Of a stretch of 64,000 nt of DNA, positions 45,600 through 57,691 are shown one piece after another. A model generated the notes under the pieces. It was not told the DNA's origin. It searched no databases and was given only the letters and a program-made list of their open reading frames with translations. This DNA comes from Buxus sempervirens (lineage: Eukaryota; Streptophyta; Magnoliopsida; Buxales; Buxaceae): the NCBI GenBank assembly GCA_947561395.2, contig OX387184.1, positions 22,593,687 through 22,657,686 of the forward strand. Reading direction: 5' to 3'. Made by a program: the position numbers and the translations under genes. Within the stretch, counting starts at the first letter, position 1. Each line of letters starts with the position of its first letter.

Positions 45600-47170
45600 T
45601 AATGAAGGAATTGTATTAATCGCTGAAAAAACGATTAACCTGTTATTATTTTGATTAACCGCAGGACAAATGTAGATCAATCGATAATAAGTCCGATTAC
45701 CGGTAGGATCATCGATTCATCGATCAAAATGCTCTAGATGACCATTAGACGGGTATCACAAATTTCCGATTAATCAAATAATATTACGACCTATCGTAAT
45801 TAAATCGATTAATCGGTCACTCATCGTCGCCATCCTCAATATCCCCGCACATCAACGTTCTACTAATCGCATATTATCACGATCAATCGTTTGTAAATTG
45901 GTTAATCGGAATTCAGCTTGCCTATCCCTGGGGTACCGGTATGAACAGCTTTCGATTAATCGCATAAGTCCCCATTAATCACATGTTTTCCGACTAATCG
46001 CAATTGCATCCGATTACTCACATGGTGCCACAATTTTCGATTAAGCATTGGCATTTGTGATAGACATTTCCGATTAATCGACGAATTTTATTGAAATCGA
46101 ATTCTTCATCAAAGAGTTAAAAAGAGATTAACCGTTCATGGGATAAAATTTCATGAATCGGTGGATACATTTAATGTTCATGGGATACAATTACATATTT
46201 CAGGGGATACTGATTATTAATCGTTGGAAATTCACGAAGCATAAGATGGTATCCCACGATTACTACACTTATATCCAGCCCATAATTGGAGAGACAATTT
46301 CGATTCATCAATGGAATAAATTTAGATTAACGCCTTTTAGGGGATACAATTTTATGAATCGGTGGATACATTTTATATTCGTGGGATACAATTACATATT
46401 TTAGGGGATACTTATAATTAATCGTTGGAAATTCACAAAGCATAAGATGGTATCCCAAAATTACTACACTTATATCCGGCCCGTAATTGGGGAGACAATT
46501 TTGATTCATCAATGGAATAAATTTTGATTAGCGCCTTTTAAAGGATACAATTTCATGAATTGGTGAATACATTTTATATTCATGGGATACGATTACATAT
46601 TTCAAGGGATACTAATTATTCATCGTTGCCTAATCACGAAGCATACGATGGTCTCCCACGATAACCACAATTATATCCACCACGTAATTGAGGATATCTT
46701 ATTAGCATCGAGGATACAAATATTTCTTTGTAGGTTACTCTTTAGGCAATCAAAGGATACTTATAGAGGTTCGTGGGAACAACCTGAAGAAAGGGATGAT
46801 ATCCTACGATTAATCAAAGAAGGATATAATTACATCATCATCGGATACATTTCAAATACGATTGATCGCCAATATTTGTGATAAATTGGAGGAAGAGAGA
46901 ATGACCTATGAACTTGATCGATCATATATTGATTAATCGTAACGATGACGATAAACTACATGGGGCAGTTTGAAATTCAATGATCAGCAACTTATCGTTT
47001 AATCGTATATTTCACGGTTGTGTATGTTTGTTATTTAACTCTTTGTTGATCGTAAGTTAGTAGATTAACCGTAAAATTATCGATTTGTCACTTAAACAAC
47101 CGATGAATCGAGTAATTTTGTCGATTAATCGAAAGTGGCAAAACAAAGCGACGCTTTTGCGCGCGCATAT
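45600..47170. repeat. Left CGATTAATCG-rich array with 201-bp tandem units
   Basis: Dozens of CGATTAATCG, GATTAACCG and CGACTAATCG words in 1.5 kb. Part of it (about 46130-46740) is a tandem repeat with a 201-base period: ATAAGATGGTATCCC at 46241, 46442 and 46643 (variant), with GGGATACAATT(A)CAT words. No frame is conserved across units, so I read it as cis-acting DNA. Its mirror array is at 51480-52830. Confidence 0.8.
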
Positions 47171-47574
47171 CTTCCAACTGACGTGACGCTTCGATTAACT
47201 CTCTAAATATATTTCGCTGCATGTAACAAGGTCACCATCTTCCTCATTTGTCATCCTCTCCACCACAACCCTAGGGTTTACTGCGTCCACTTCATCTTGG
47301 GAGATAGCATCGATCGTGGAAGGTCTTCTTCTGGTAAGAGTATCTAAGATTTCACACCTTCTTTGCTACATTTCATTTCCGATTAACTAACGATTCATGT
47401 ACACTGTTTGTTTGGTTTGTTTTTTAGGGTTTTGATCTTCTTGCATGCGCCTCTCTCATTTGTGTTTCCTTCCTTGAATGCTTGGATGATTTGGTCTGTA
47501 ATGGGGTTGTGTCTTCCATTTTTGTTCTCGTCTGTGCCTTTCGTTCCTCTCTGACTTCTTTGCTTAAAGCCATC
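47171..47574 (+). promoter_or_regulatory. Promoter and leader of the transposon-protein gene
   Basis: After the array comes CTAAATATATTTCG (possible TATA, 47202-47215). A perfect double telo-box AACCCTAGGGTTT sits at 47267-47279, and the leader appears spliced (donor CTG|GTAAGAG near 47333, acceptor TTTTTAG near 47427). Telo-boxes are common in promoters of plant genes active in dividing cells. The assignment is by motif and position. Confidence 0.5.
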
Positions 47575-48417
47575 ATGCCCAAACGCAAAACCTTAGGTCG
47601 TAAGGCTAAGAAGGCAAGGACACCTACCCCATCTCCTCCCCCTCCGTCTAGGTCAAACTATGACCCTTCTGATACTGAGCAACCTGGAGGGCCTTCAATT
47701 TTGCCTTCATTGTCTCCAAAACATGCACCATCCGCTGCCCTTGGGGGTGTGGGGAACGCATCCAACGATCATTGGTCGTTGAGAAAGCTGTGCTCAAAAA
47801 CCAAATTTCGAAGTATGGTTTGGAACCACTTCTTAAGAAAATTGGATGGGAGGGTCTTCTGGATTGGGGTGGTGATGCAAACAGGTCCGTCGTGTGTCAT
47901 CTTTATGAGAATGCACATGTTACAACTCCTCCCCATGAACCAAATCCTGCATTTGCAGTTGATATAAATGGTAAAGCTGTCGTTGTCACCCCTAAGCGCA
48001 TCAGTGAGTTGATGCACATCCCGCGTAATAAAGTGCACACATTTGATCCCCCCATCCAGTCAGACCTTGTGGAGGCACGCGTTGCCTTTGCGGGAATGAC
48101 GCCGAGTGGCACAGAGCCACCCTTACTGCTGGTAGTATGATCCCAAAGTATAGGATTCTCCACCACATCTTCACATTTAATGTGCACTCGAGGCGTGGTA
48201 ATAAGTATGACATGACTCCTGCCATGGTGATGCTTCTGTATCGAGTTGTTCAGGGCATTAGGATGTGTTTGCCAACGTTGATTTGCAAACACATTTGTCA
48301 GTTCATCCTGTCTGCCAATAAAAGTAAAGCAACATCCAATCCTAGATCTCTTCCTTTCACTTATCTAATGACCCAACTTTCCAAAGAACATGGACTCTAA
48401 GGTCCAGTTGAATCTAC

Positions 48418-50828
48418 TGTAACGCCCCAGATCCGAGTTACGTAGAAAAACCATAACTCATCTCCAGAGGTTAGTATGTAACACAAGATCGCAATATCAG
48501 AGTGAAGGAAAAACATGAATACACCAATAACTATATAATAGAGTGCGCTAAAATAACCTTAAAGTGGAATAAAACTCACTTGACCAAGAACTACCCGTAA
48601 GTATTGTCCTCTCCAAGAGCAGCTGAAAACAAAACAAAAACAAATGGAATGAGATACGAATATCCCAGTGAGCAGCACATGCATGCACAAATACATTTAG
48701 TTCAGTTCTAAAATATGCCATGGTTACAAAGCATATACAGTGACGATAACACATATAACTCGAGTAATCCGACAACATTCCAATCGATAAAACGCAGAAA
48801 TCCATAATAAAACCCAATTAGTAACATCGGTATCAAATCTTGAATATAGCCATGAGATCAATATAACCAAGTAACTATACATCGATGAAATCATCATTTC
48901 AAATAACCCAAGGTTTCGAAAAACTAGAGTGTTTATCATGGGCCACTCCGCACCAATAGAGTATTTTATCATGGGCTACTCTACACCAATAGACTAGCGA
49001 ATAAAACATATTACATCAAAATAAACCAAAAACCAACATTGGTCAATGTCATGTAGTTGCTTTGGTTAATTGACATGCCAAGGCGACATCCACTCCTCCA
49101 TGTACACAGTTCCGGCCTACTCAGGGTTTCGGGCACTCTGAAATGACGGCCTACTTAGGGTTTCGTCATCCAATGCCGACCTACTCATTAGGTTTCGGCA
49201 TTGACAACCAGGCCTACTCAGGGTTTCTGGCTGCTCTACACCAGCAGTGGCAACACTCAAGGCCATGCAATTACACCAACGAATCAATAACATCACATTA
49301 CTAAGCTTAGACTCTGGATCCAGGACAAGCTAAACAAGAACAGGAACACAATTTCAAACTCACAACTGACACCAACTACTATCATCATCATGTATAACCC
49401 AAAACAATTTCATCACAGTTACTCCGAACATGCATAATATCTCACGAAAACCCAATAGGTGCTCTGACCCACAAACACAAGTCCATTGACAATAAAATCT
49501 CCATTACTCACACAAAACAATATTCGTAAAACCAACTTAACACTTTGATAGAAAACACTTAAACTCAAATTAAACATATTCACAGCTAGAAACAATGTTA
49601 AATCATAAATAAGATTGAAACACTAAACGAGGGTATCAAGAATAGAAATTTCATTACCTACTGTACTTTGAATATCACTTTTGGGAACTTATAAATCCCA
49701 CCAAAAATTGACTCAATGATCTTCAGGAGTTTGGAACAATGAAGAATGTCTCTAACCACCTAAACAGACTTTTGGAGAAAAGGGGTAAACATTAAAGTGC
49801 CAAAAATAGTCTCAGATAGGTCAGTCGCAAGACCCTGAAAAATTTTGAGGGTGCGCTGACCTCTATCGCTTGGCGCCAAGTCGGCGGACCCACGATTTTT
49901 GGTTCGCGCTGAGCTCGACTCGTTGGTGTGAGGTCAACGCCAACTCAATGGACCTACCCTGCTCCTATGCGCTAAGCTGCCGCTGGGTAAGGAGGTCGAC
50001 GGCAGCTCGGCGGACACACTCTACGATTTGTGACTCTCTGTTAACACCAAAACTCCATGACTGACCAAATTTTAGACCTCTATAACAATTTTCCCATGCA
50101 ACTACCACCCTCAATAAACGATTAGACACGATTTGAAATTAATCTAACATACTTCATATCACGACTCTAAAACCCACCCAAAATCCACGTTTGGAGACTA
50201 TGTTTTGCCGAAACCATGCTTCACGACTAAACTTAGAGATCAAAATCAAAACACAAGTTAAAACGATGCTACTCACCTCTTATATGCTCAAATCCTTGCA
50301 CTGCAACTCCTATCACCGAAGGTGCAAAGAACGATCTCCACCCACGCTCTTCTCTGCTCGCCAGATGATCTTTGAACTGAACACTCGCCGATCAACAAGA
50401 AACCCACGCATTTCTCTTCTCCTCAAAGCCCTAGCAATACAGCTGCCAAAACCTTCGAGTTCAAAGTATACAAAAACCTACGACCGAAATACCTTATAGT
50501 ACTTATACTTCACTTGATGATTCGCTGCCTGCTCGCCTACACATACCCATACATGCGCAGTCTCCCAGCAGTTTGATCTAATGAAACTATTCTCTACATA
50601 ATCACCCACATATTAAATTATTTTATTTTAAAACCACTGAATTCAACCAAAGAAAACTCAGCTAACCGATTTGTCATTTTTTTTATAATTTCTCCTATAT
50701 TATTTTTCGTTTAAGTATTTTGCTCTAAATAATTCCCTTTTCTCTATTTCTAAGATTTTCCATTAATTAAACTAATTCACAACAAAATCTAATAATTTTT
50801 AATGTTATTAAAAATTCGGGATTTTACA
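48418..50828 (-). mobile_element. Solo LTR 'A2'
   Basis: It begins TGTAACGCCCCAGATCC and ends CGGGATTTTACA, flanked by TCTAC (48413-48417 and 50829-50833). At 2.41 kb it is the shortest A copy; sense is minus. At 49085-49240 it has its own tandem words (GGCCTACTCAGGGTTTCGG), and at 49856-50030 a GC-rich block (GCGCTGA, GTCGGCGGAC, GCTCGGCGGAC). No coding region. Confidence 0.82.
49085..49240. repeat. Tandem words (CCTACTCAGGGTTTCGG) in LTR A2
   Basis: Four to five copies of CCTACT(C/T)AGGGTTTC with short spacers, in the place where A1, A3 and A4 carry different tandem words. Confidence 0.7.
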
Positions 50829-51253
50829 TCTACTGTCCATTGCTTCATCAGTGTATGGACCCCAGGATATCATCAAGCTCTCAGACAGAACATGATGCAA
50901 GTACAACACCAGATGGGGCCCAGCTACCATCTACATCATCCATACCAGATCCTCAACGTGCACACCGCGACAGGCGTCGAGACCCCAATCATCTGCATGG
51001 AGAAGCGTCGACTTCATGACCATAAGCTAAAGAATTTGCAGTTTTCAAGGAGGAGGTCATACAAGAGCTTGGAGGATTGAAGCGACTAGTGAAGCGGGTG
51101 TTGCGGGTGGTGAGCCACATTTATACTTGCCAGAGTAAACAAGAGCCATCACTACCACCTTTGCCAGAGTCAAATGCAGATGATGATGCAGGTGCTGGTG
51201 TAGGTGCAGATGTGGGCGCCGGTGCAAGTGCAACACCAGAGGAGGCTGTGTAG

Positions 51254-51479
51254 TTCATGTCAGTGAAGATGTGGGAGATGTTGTTTTTTTGGTTAACTTG
51301 ACTTGTTTAATTCAGAACTTGACTTTTTTTAACTTTATGAACTTGACTTTTTAACTTTGTTAACTTTATGACTTTTTTGTATGTTCCCGTACGTAAGCAA
51401 TATAATGTGGTATGTTTTAATGAGAATATTTTTGCACTATCAAATGGATCTTTTGTTTATGTTGGTATCTCTATTTATA
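51254..51479 (+). other. 3' part downstream of the transposon-protein stop
   Basis: A short T-rich stretch with repeated AACTTGACTTTTT words between the stop and the right array; a likely 3' untranslated region. Confidence 0.45.
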
Positions 51480-52830
51480 GTTGGAGATTTGTCCATTTGA
51501 AATGTTTACGATTAAGACATTGATGGATCGGAATATACTTTGATTTATCAGTACATGAATCGGAATTTGAACGATAAAGGATCGCGAGTCAAAATTACTA
51601 ATTCGATTCATCGGAAAATGATCTCAATTGATCGTTGAAAGATCGATTAATCGCTAAATTATCGATTTAAGAAACAAAGCGCGTCCTTCAGTCTCTTCTC
51701 CATGCAGGGTTAACCCTTGACTAATTGATTAACGACGATGATCCAATTTGGCCACTGCATGGACATATTCACGATTAATCGAAATGATTAACGATGAATC
51801 AAAGTCATGCAGATGAATCGAGAAATTGCCGATACGAAATACAGAGTGACCTTTTTGTGGGGTTTATGCAAGATTAACTACCGATTAATCGAATTGCACC
51901 AATTAACCACTGGGTACCAATCGATGATTATCGATTAATCGTAAGTCATATCCGACTAACCACTATATTTAGATTAATCGATAATTGGCAATTCAAATTA
52001 CAGACTGTCGTTTGCTGAGGCAAATTGCAGGATTAAGCGTCGATTAATCGAGCCTTGCCGATGAAAGATTGGGGGAATAGCAATCGATAATAACCGATTA
52101 ATCGTAACGAATGACCAACTAACCATTAATGTTTGATGCATCGACGAAGTGCCGATTCAAGTTACAGAGTGTCCATTTTCTTAGACAAATTGCAAGATTA
52201 AGGATCAATTAATCAATAATTGTCGTTGAAGGACTGGGCGAATAGCAACCGATGATAACCGATTAATCGTAACGAATGACCGACTAACCATGAATTTCTG
52301 ATTAATCGATGAAGTGTCATTTCAAATTACAGAGTGTCGTTTTTCTGAGACAAATTTCAGGATTAAGGCCCGATTAATCGAGAATTGCTGATGCACAACT
52401 GAGCGCATAGCAATCGATGATAACCGATTAATCGTAATGAATGAACAACTAACCATGAATTTTTTATTAATCGAAGAAGTGCCGATTCAAATTCCAGCGT
52501 GTCGTTTTTCTGAGACAAATTTCAGGATTAAGACCTGATTAATCAAGAATTGCCGATGCACAACTGGGCGCATAGCAATCAATGATAACCGATTAATCTT
52601 TTATTGTTCACGATTAATCATTGATTTGACGATGCATCTAGATTTTGTCGATTAGATGGACGTTGGTTTTTTTGCTGTGGTGCGTTACAGGAGTAACATT
52701 CGACTAATCAAAATGTGCCGGTTAACCACATCGTGCATTGCTTAAGATGACTTCGGGTTAATCATAACAAAATGTTAGATTAACCACTATTTTTATGAGT
52801 AATCTATTAATTAACGATCGCAAATTTTTA
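51480..52830. repeat. Right CGATTAATCG-rich array with 165-bp tandem units
   Basis: The word CGATTAATCG in the context GATAACCGATTAATCGTAA lies at 51932, 52095, 52260, 52425 and 52590 (last copy degenerate), giving a 163-165-base period over five units. Each unit holds three to four CGATTAATCG-type words, plus a conserved CAAATTACAGAGTGTCGTTTT segment. Units differ in sequence from the 201-base units of the left array but share the palindrome. Confidence 0.88.
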
Positions 52831-52989
52831 GTCCCTTCGTCGGAGGTCTATGAATTTTGAGTTTATGTTGCTGACCCCAACTGTTTGGCTAAGGCATTGT
52901 CGGATTGATTCAAGTATTTGAGTGTTAGAATGAGAAAAAATAATATCAATTTCTTTATTGTTTTGAATGTGCTATCTGGCAAAAAACAT

Positions 52990-55059
52990 TGTTAACCAGA
53001 CATACATCACTTGCTTTTGCATGTTAGCCTCTCCAATTATCAATTACAAACTGTCACCAATGTAATAACATCTCAGTCACCTATATCTTTATTAGCTCTA
53101 CTATTGCAGCTTCGATATGCATCTCTTACAATAATGATGGCTATCCGATATGCATCATTCATTATCTGTAACTCTTTCCGCATGTACACCAACTGACCAA
53201 CCACGTCCTGACAATGGGAGAATGATAGAGTTGCTTACATTATAGGGTCAATAATAGCACTGTAATGAATGGAAATTGTCGATAAATGGTTAGACGATGT
53301 ATGAACAATATCTTACAAGGTCAATAATAGGAAATTCATACTTCAGATCTTCAGGGGTCACTGGAACATCCTCCTTTAACCGTTCCGGTGTGGACTACAC
53401 AATAGAAAATAAATAAACACAACATGCCAAAGTCGTTTTAAGTCAAAAATTGTGAAGAGGGGAGCGGAGACTATTCCATACTTGTGCTTTTGATGGAAAT
53501 TCGCTTCTGCATGCAGAACTTCCAAAACCGGCGTCAAACATCAATGCCTCCAAATTTACCTACAAAACACATCCACCAATTTATTCACCTTGCTGTATAA
53601 TGCATCAACTTGAGCAAGCATATACAATGTAAAGTAAAGTAAACTCGTCCGAGGCCGAATCCATCGGCTTTCTTCTCAACGGTTTCCCGTGCCTTCGAAC
53701 GCTCTTTTGTCCAAACCAACAAATGTGGCAATCGTCTATTGAGGTTCAGCGGGCCATGAAGAACACACTCATAATATAAAAACTGGAAAAGATGAATGCA
53801 AGCAATGGAACCATCGTCATGGATATGTGTTTGTATATTCAGAAAATAACGTCATGGATGCAAAAGTAACATGAATACTTCGAATTGAGAGTTCTCACCT
53901 ACAAAAACAAAATGCAACCACCTATGCATTGCTTCTTCTTCAACTGAACTACTTTGATTTCTTGGATAAGGTAGTGAAGAACAAACTCTGCCCAATTTAG
54001 GGAAGGCAAGCTATGTACATCTACCACCGTGTGTAATAAACTCATACTAGCACAAAGGTTCGCATTTGGACACAAAAGACAACCCAGAGCGAATAAAACA
54101 AACGCCCGTATAAAATCAGGGCTAGACTCAGGGGTAGCTAACCTAGACTGCAACTCTGTAAGGGGAATATCGTGCTTCTCATTCTTAAACAAACTACGGA
54201 CCTCCTCTACTCTATCATCTGGTCCAGAAGTGTTGACTGGCTATCCTTCATGACTAATCCCCAATATGGCGCTGACATCTACACTAGAAATAGGAATGGA
54301 GTACTCTCTAATTTGTAGGCAACAATTGCATACATCGACTTGATTAACAAGCCAAATACATAAATCTCACTTAAGGGACCTGTTGTGAAGATAAAGGAGG
54401 GACCCAAAACCAATGGCTTCTACCACCGAACGCTATTTTGGTGTAAACCCGTTGCAACACTCCACGAATCGCAGTGGAGAGCATCGAGTGATCATACATA
54501 ACTGCAATATCACGTGTACTAATTACGTACCCAAAAAAAACAATAACTTATATATGCTTGGTTGTATGACCAATCGTAATTGGAAGCATGGTAAAGTGGC
54601 ACAACATACCGGATTAGCTTTCTTTTTCGGTGCTTCAGACCGAGATGTTTTCCATTCAGCTGCGTGTAGGGCAGCTCGCTCATGATATGGCCGCCTCACT
54701 TCTGCATCCATATCCCGCCACATTGCTACGACACTGTCATTAACCTACAAACAAATTATACAATGGCATGAACCACGTGTCAAATCTGTTTGCAACTAAT
54801 TGGGAAAAATACCTTCTTTAGGATGTACTCCACTCTTTTCGCAATTTTTAATGTACTCAGACCTACATGGGATACAAGAAAATAAATCCATCAAATACAA
54901 TCATTATTACAGCAACTGTTTATGATAAATCTATCAAACACATGCAACAAATATCATGATTCCTTACTTGAATATAACCCAAGGGTTTTGAGGTCTTTTT
55001 GCCTTCAATATTGAGGTAGAAGCTGCTCCAAGATCGTGAGTAGGTGCATTTTCGTCCAT
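52990..55059 (-). pseudogene. ULP-type MULE gene, N-terminal half with HMG-box-like start
   Basis: Minus-strand ATG at 55059. Exons 55059-54968 (MDENAPTHDLG...KAKRPQNPWVIFK), 54862-54813 (EYIKNCEKSGVHPKE) and 54744-54610 (DSVVAMWRDMDAEVRRPYHE...) with GT-AG introns together look like a MATA-type HMG box: RPQNPWVIFK, then W, PY and A at the usual spacing. One base at the second junction does not fit a simple splice. Downstream are LVNQVDVCNCCLQIREYSI...ILGI near 54270-54350, FVLFALGCLLCP near 54090, QFLYYECVLHG...PHLLVWTKERSKARE near 53700-53780, NLEALMFDAGFG near 53540 and QLVYMRKELQIM near 53190. This is the N-terminal region found before ULP1 domains in such genes. The ULP1 half does not follow on this strand. 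Confidence 0.66.
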
Positions 55060-55509
55060 CACTACCACTACTTCTTCCCTTGCTAACAAAGATACAACAT
55101 TTGTTTATGCTAAAGCATGTGCAAGAACACACATAGTAATCAATTAACCGCATTTCACAGAAAGGTTCTAATATTACAACAACACATCGTCAAATAAAAT
55201 AATGATAAGGAAGTAATAATAAATAAAAATTAGCATTGTCCTCCAACCAGATATCAATTAACCACAACAAATCCTCCCCACTATCTCCAAACCAACAATC
55301 ATTGATCCGCAGTTTTCAACGATGTAACTGTTTGCCTTCCGCTTTGCTTACTTTAAAGGGTTGGAACGCATCTACACACAGCTTGAACCTGCAAAAATTG
55401 TTATTAATAACAAAGCTTACTTACTACAAGTAACTTGGATAGACAGAATTAGATTCACATCGTACAAAATAACAGTGGCTACCTCTATGATAACTGCATC
55501 CAAGACAAA
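55060..55509. other. Spacer between the HMG/ULP gene and mudrA
   Basis: AT-rich, non-coding. Both genes are on the minus strand, so this is downstream of mudrA and upstream of the HMG/ULP gene; its promoter would lie here. No clear TATA box can be singled out. Confidence 0.5.
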
Positions 55510-55512
55510 GCT

Positions 55513-57691
55513 CTAGATTGAGGCCCTGCATGTAGCTTGGTTGTGTCCTGTCTCATTGCAATGGGAACAGTGGACTAGCCACTTGTTTTGGAATTGAGAC
55601 TCTATGCGCTTCTGCCGAGGCCGCCCAGGTCGTCGCTTTGTTTTAGGGGGCAGCATGCTTGTTGGTGTTTCACATGAGTCAGCAAGAGATATCGCATCAA
55701 TATCCGCAACATTAGGTATGTCATGTGTTGGTACACTATGCATCAACTCTACATATATCAGCTCTTAAGTACACTTGCGATAACACTGCTCCACATACTC
55801 ATATAAATTTAGTGATTTCTTCTGCAAAACAACACATGCATGTTCACAAGGTATGCCGGACATTTGCCATCGCTTGCATGTACACTCACATCTCAAGATA
55901 TCCACAGTAATGTTTCTATCACATGGCCTGACTTCATATTCATGTTCATCACATTACATTACAGACAACCCCACTCCTCGTGCTATATTCTCTTCAATTT
56001 TCTTCGCAATGCGACCACAAATAGGTGTCTCCCATGTGCTGATCTCGTTCTTCTTTCTTACCAACATCTTAGTTAACTTAACCCTATATGCATCAATGAA
56101 TCTTAAGATAGGATATTTCCTCTCCTCCAACATCCAAGCATTAAAGGACTCAGCTACATTTGAATATAGCTTATCCCAACGCTTCTTAGGAAACAATGAA
56201 TTCGTCCAATGTTGAGGACCATTTTGCTCCACCCAATGAAACATTTCATGTGAATATGATTGCAATACATCCATCGCCATATCAAAATCCTCTGGAAGCC
56301 AAGCATAAGCTATATCATCCAATAATCCCAAAGCCACCTTCTTCGCTCTACCTAGATGAAATTGATTAATGAATTTGCTGAAATTTTCTTTCACATGCCG
56401 ATAACAATGAGCATGATTTTGAAACCCAAATGTGCTACCCACAGCATTGATAATACTTTAATGCCTATCACTCACAATCACAACATCGACTCGACCTCCA
56501 ATTGCAAACTTGACCCATTCGAGGAACCACAGCCAATCCTCATTATTCTCAGCAGTCACAATTACATAAGCTATCGGGTACATACCATCATTAGCATCAA
56601 GAGTTGTAGCAGACAATAACGTTCCTTGCTATGGTCCGCTAAGGTGGGTCCCGTCAATGAAAATTAAAGGTCTACATCCCACTGCAAACCCTCTCAACGA
56701 ACAAGAGTATGCAATGAACAACTACTTAAACTTCCCGTCATCATTCGATGTACACCAAGCCAACATCCCTGGATTAGACTCCATCAAGCGTTGACACATC
56801 CATGGAATAAGTTCGTATGAGTTCTCCACATTTCCATCTATCTTCCTCTTCACTTTCTCCTTGCTCTTCCAACATTGCTGGTATGTTAAATTCATTGCAT
56901 GATCATTATGAAAGTCCTTGGAAATTTGTCATGGCAAGTAATTCGGTGTCTCTCTTACTGTTTTCTCAATAACACCAGCTATCCACTTCAACAGAACATG
57001 TGGCAGAGATATATTCCCGACTATTTTTCTTGAACACATAACGGAATCTGTTGCCAATGGCATGCTTGTAGACAACTTGCCTAAATTCATCAGCACTCCT
57101 AAAAACCTGACCATCACCAATAATTTGTGATTGCCACATGCTAGACACAAGTGGGCCCCTATTGTGTTCAACACAACTCCCAACAACTGTAGGCTCCCGA
57201 TCAACAAATGTACCCGCAATTGGTTCAAGCAACGGTTCAATACTTATTAAATTAGTTGTCCAAAAAAATAAAATAGTTTAAGTATTAAAACACTAGTGTG
57301 ATAACAAACACTACGACTTTGTAAGTCAAGTATGTGATAATCACCTTCTGGAAGACTGAACCCTTTGCGATTGCCCTTCACCGTCAAATAAGTACACATT
57401 CACAGAATGTTCATTGTGGGAGATAATGTTAAGTAACCCCGCTTGACCAGTAAGTGGAAGTGAAGCACTCTTATCATACATAAGAGAGTACTTCATAGCC
57501 AAACCCACTGAAGATATCCCAAATAAACTACAGACATCACGTACAAATTGATCATACTGTATATTACCACTTATATTGAAACCAACTAAACGACCCCCCT
57601 GATATGATATAGACTTATCTTGCTCTATAACTATCTCTCCACCTATATGCAAGTAGCAAAACAACGACTTCTCCGAGGGTGGTTGAGCCAT
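55513..57691 (-). pseudogene. mudrA: mudrA-type MULE transposase (degenerate)
   Basis: ATG at 57691 (MAQPPSEKSLFCYLHIGGEI); exon 1 ends at 57345 with a GT donor and exon 2 begins at 57242. Order: PB1-like N-terminus; MuDR DNA-binding domain (VFRSADEFRQVVYKHAIGNRF near 57050-57110); DDE core with FIDGTHLSG (Asp near 56656), IVSDRH (Asp near 56464), HCYRH near 56400 and NVAESFNAW (Glu near 56150); SWIM zinc finger CECTCKRWQMSGIPCEHAC near 55830-55890; and a C-terminal RRPGRPRQKRIES hook with the knuckle CSHCNETGHNQATC, ending at 55513. It binds the terminal repeats and cuts and pastes the element. At least four in-frame stops make it inactive. Confidence 0.88.

Larger units (their letters stand above)
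47575..51253 (+). pseudogene. Putative plant transposon protein (PF20167-like), split by LTR A2
   Basis: The ATG at 47575 opens a basic N-terminus (MPKRKTLGRKAKKAR) with a proline/serine run. After a frame change near 47770 come KYGLEPLLKKIGWEGLLDW and KRISELMHIPRNKVHTF (about 47815-48040). After another near 48140 come PKYRILHHIFTFN and TPAMVMLLYRVVQG. This order fits the domain listed as 'putative plant transposon protein'. The gene is cut at 48417 by solo LTR A2 and resumes at 50834 with a serine-rich stretch, a coiled coil (FKEEVIQELGGLKRLVKRVL) and an acidic Gly/Ala tail ending at 51251-51253. It lies between the two CGATTAATCG arrays. Its role is unknown; the basic start and coiled coil allow DNA binding. 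Confidence 0.62.

Noticed and set aside
47772-48140. Separate 122-codon gene
   Set aside because: It continues the domain order of the gene beginning at 47575 after a frame change and is best read as part of the same decayed gene.
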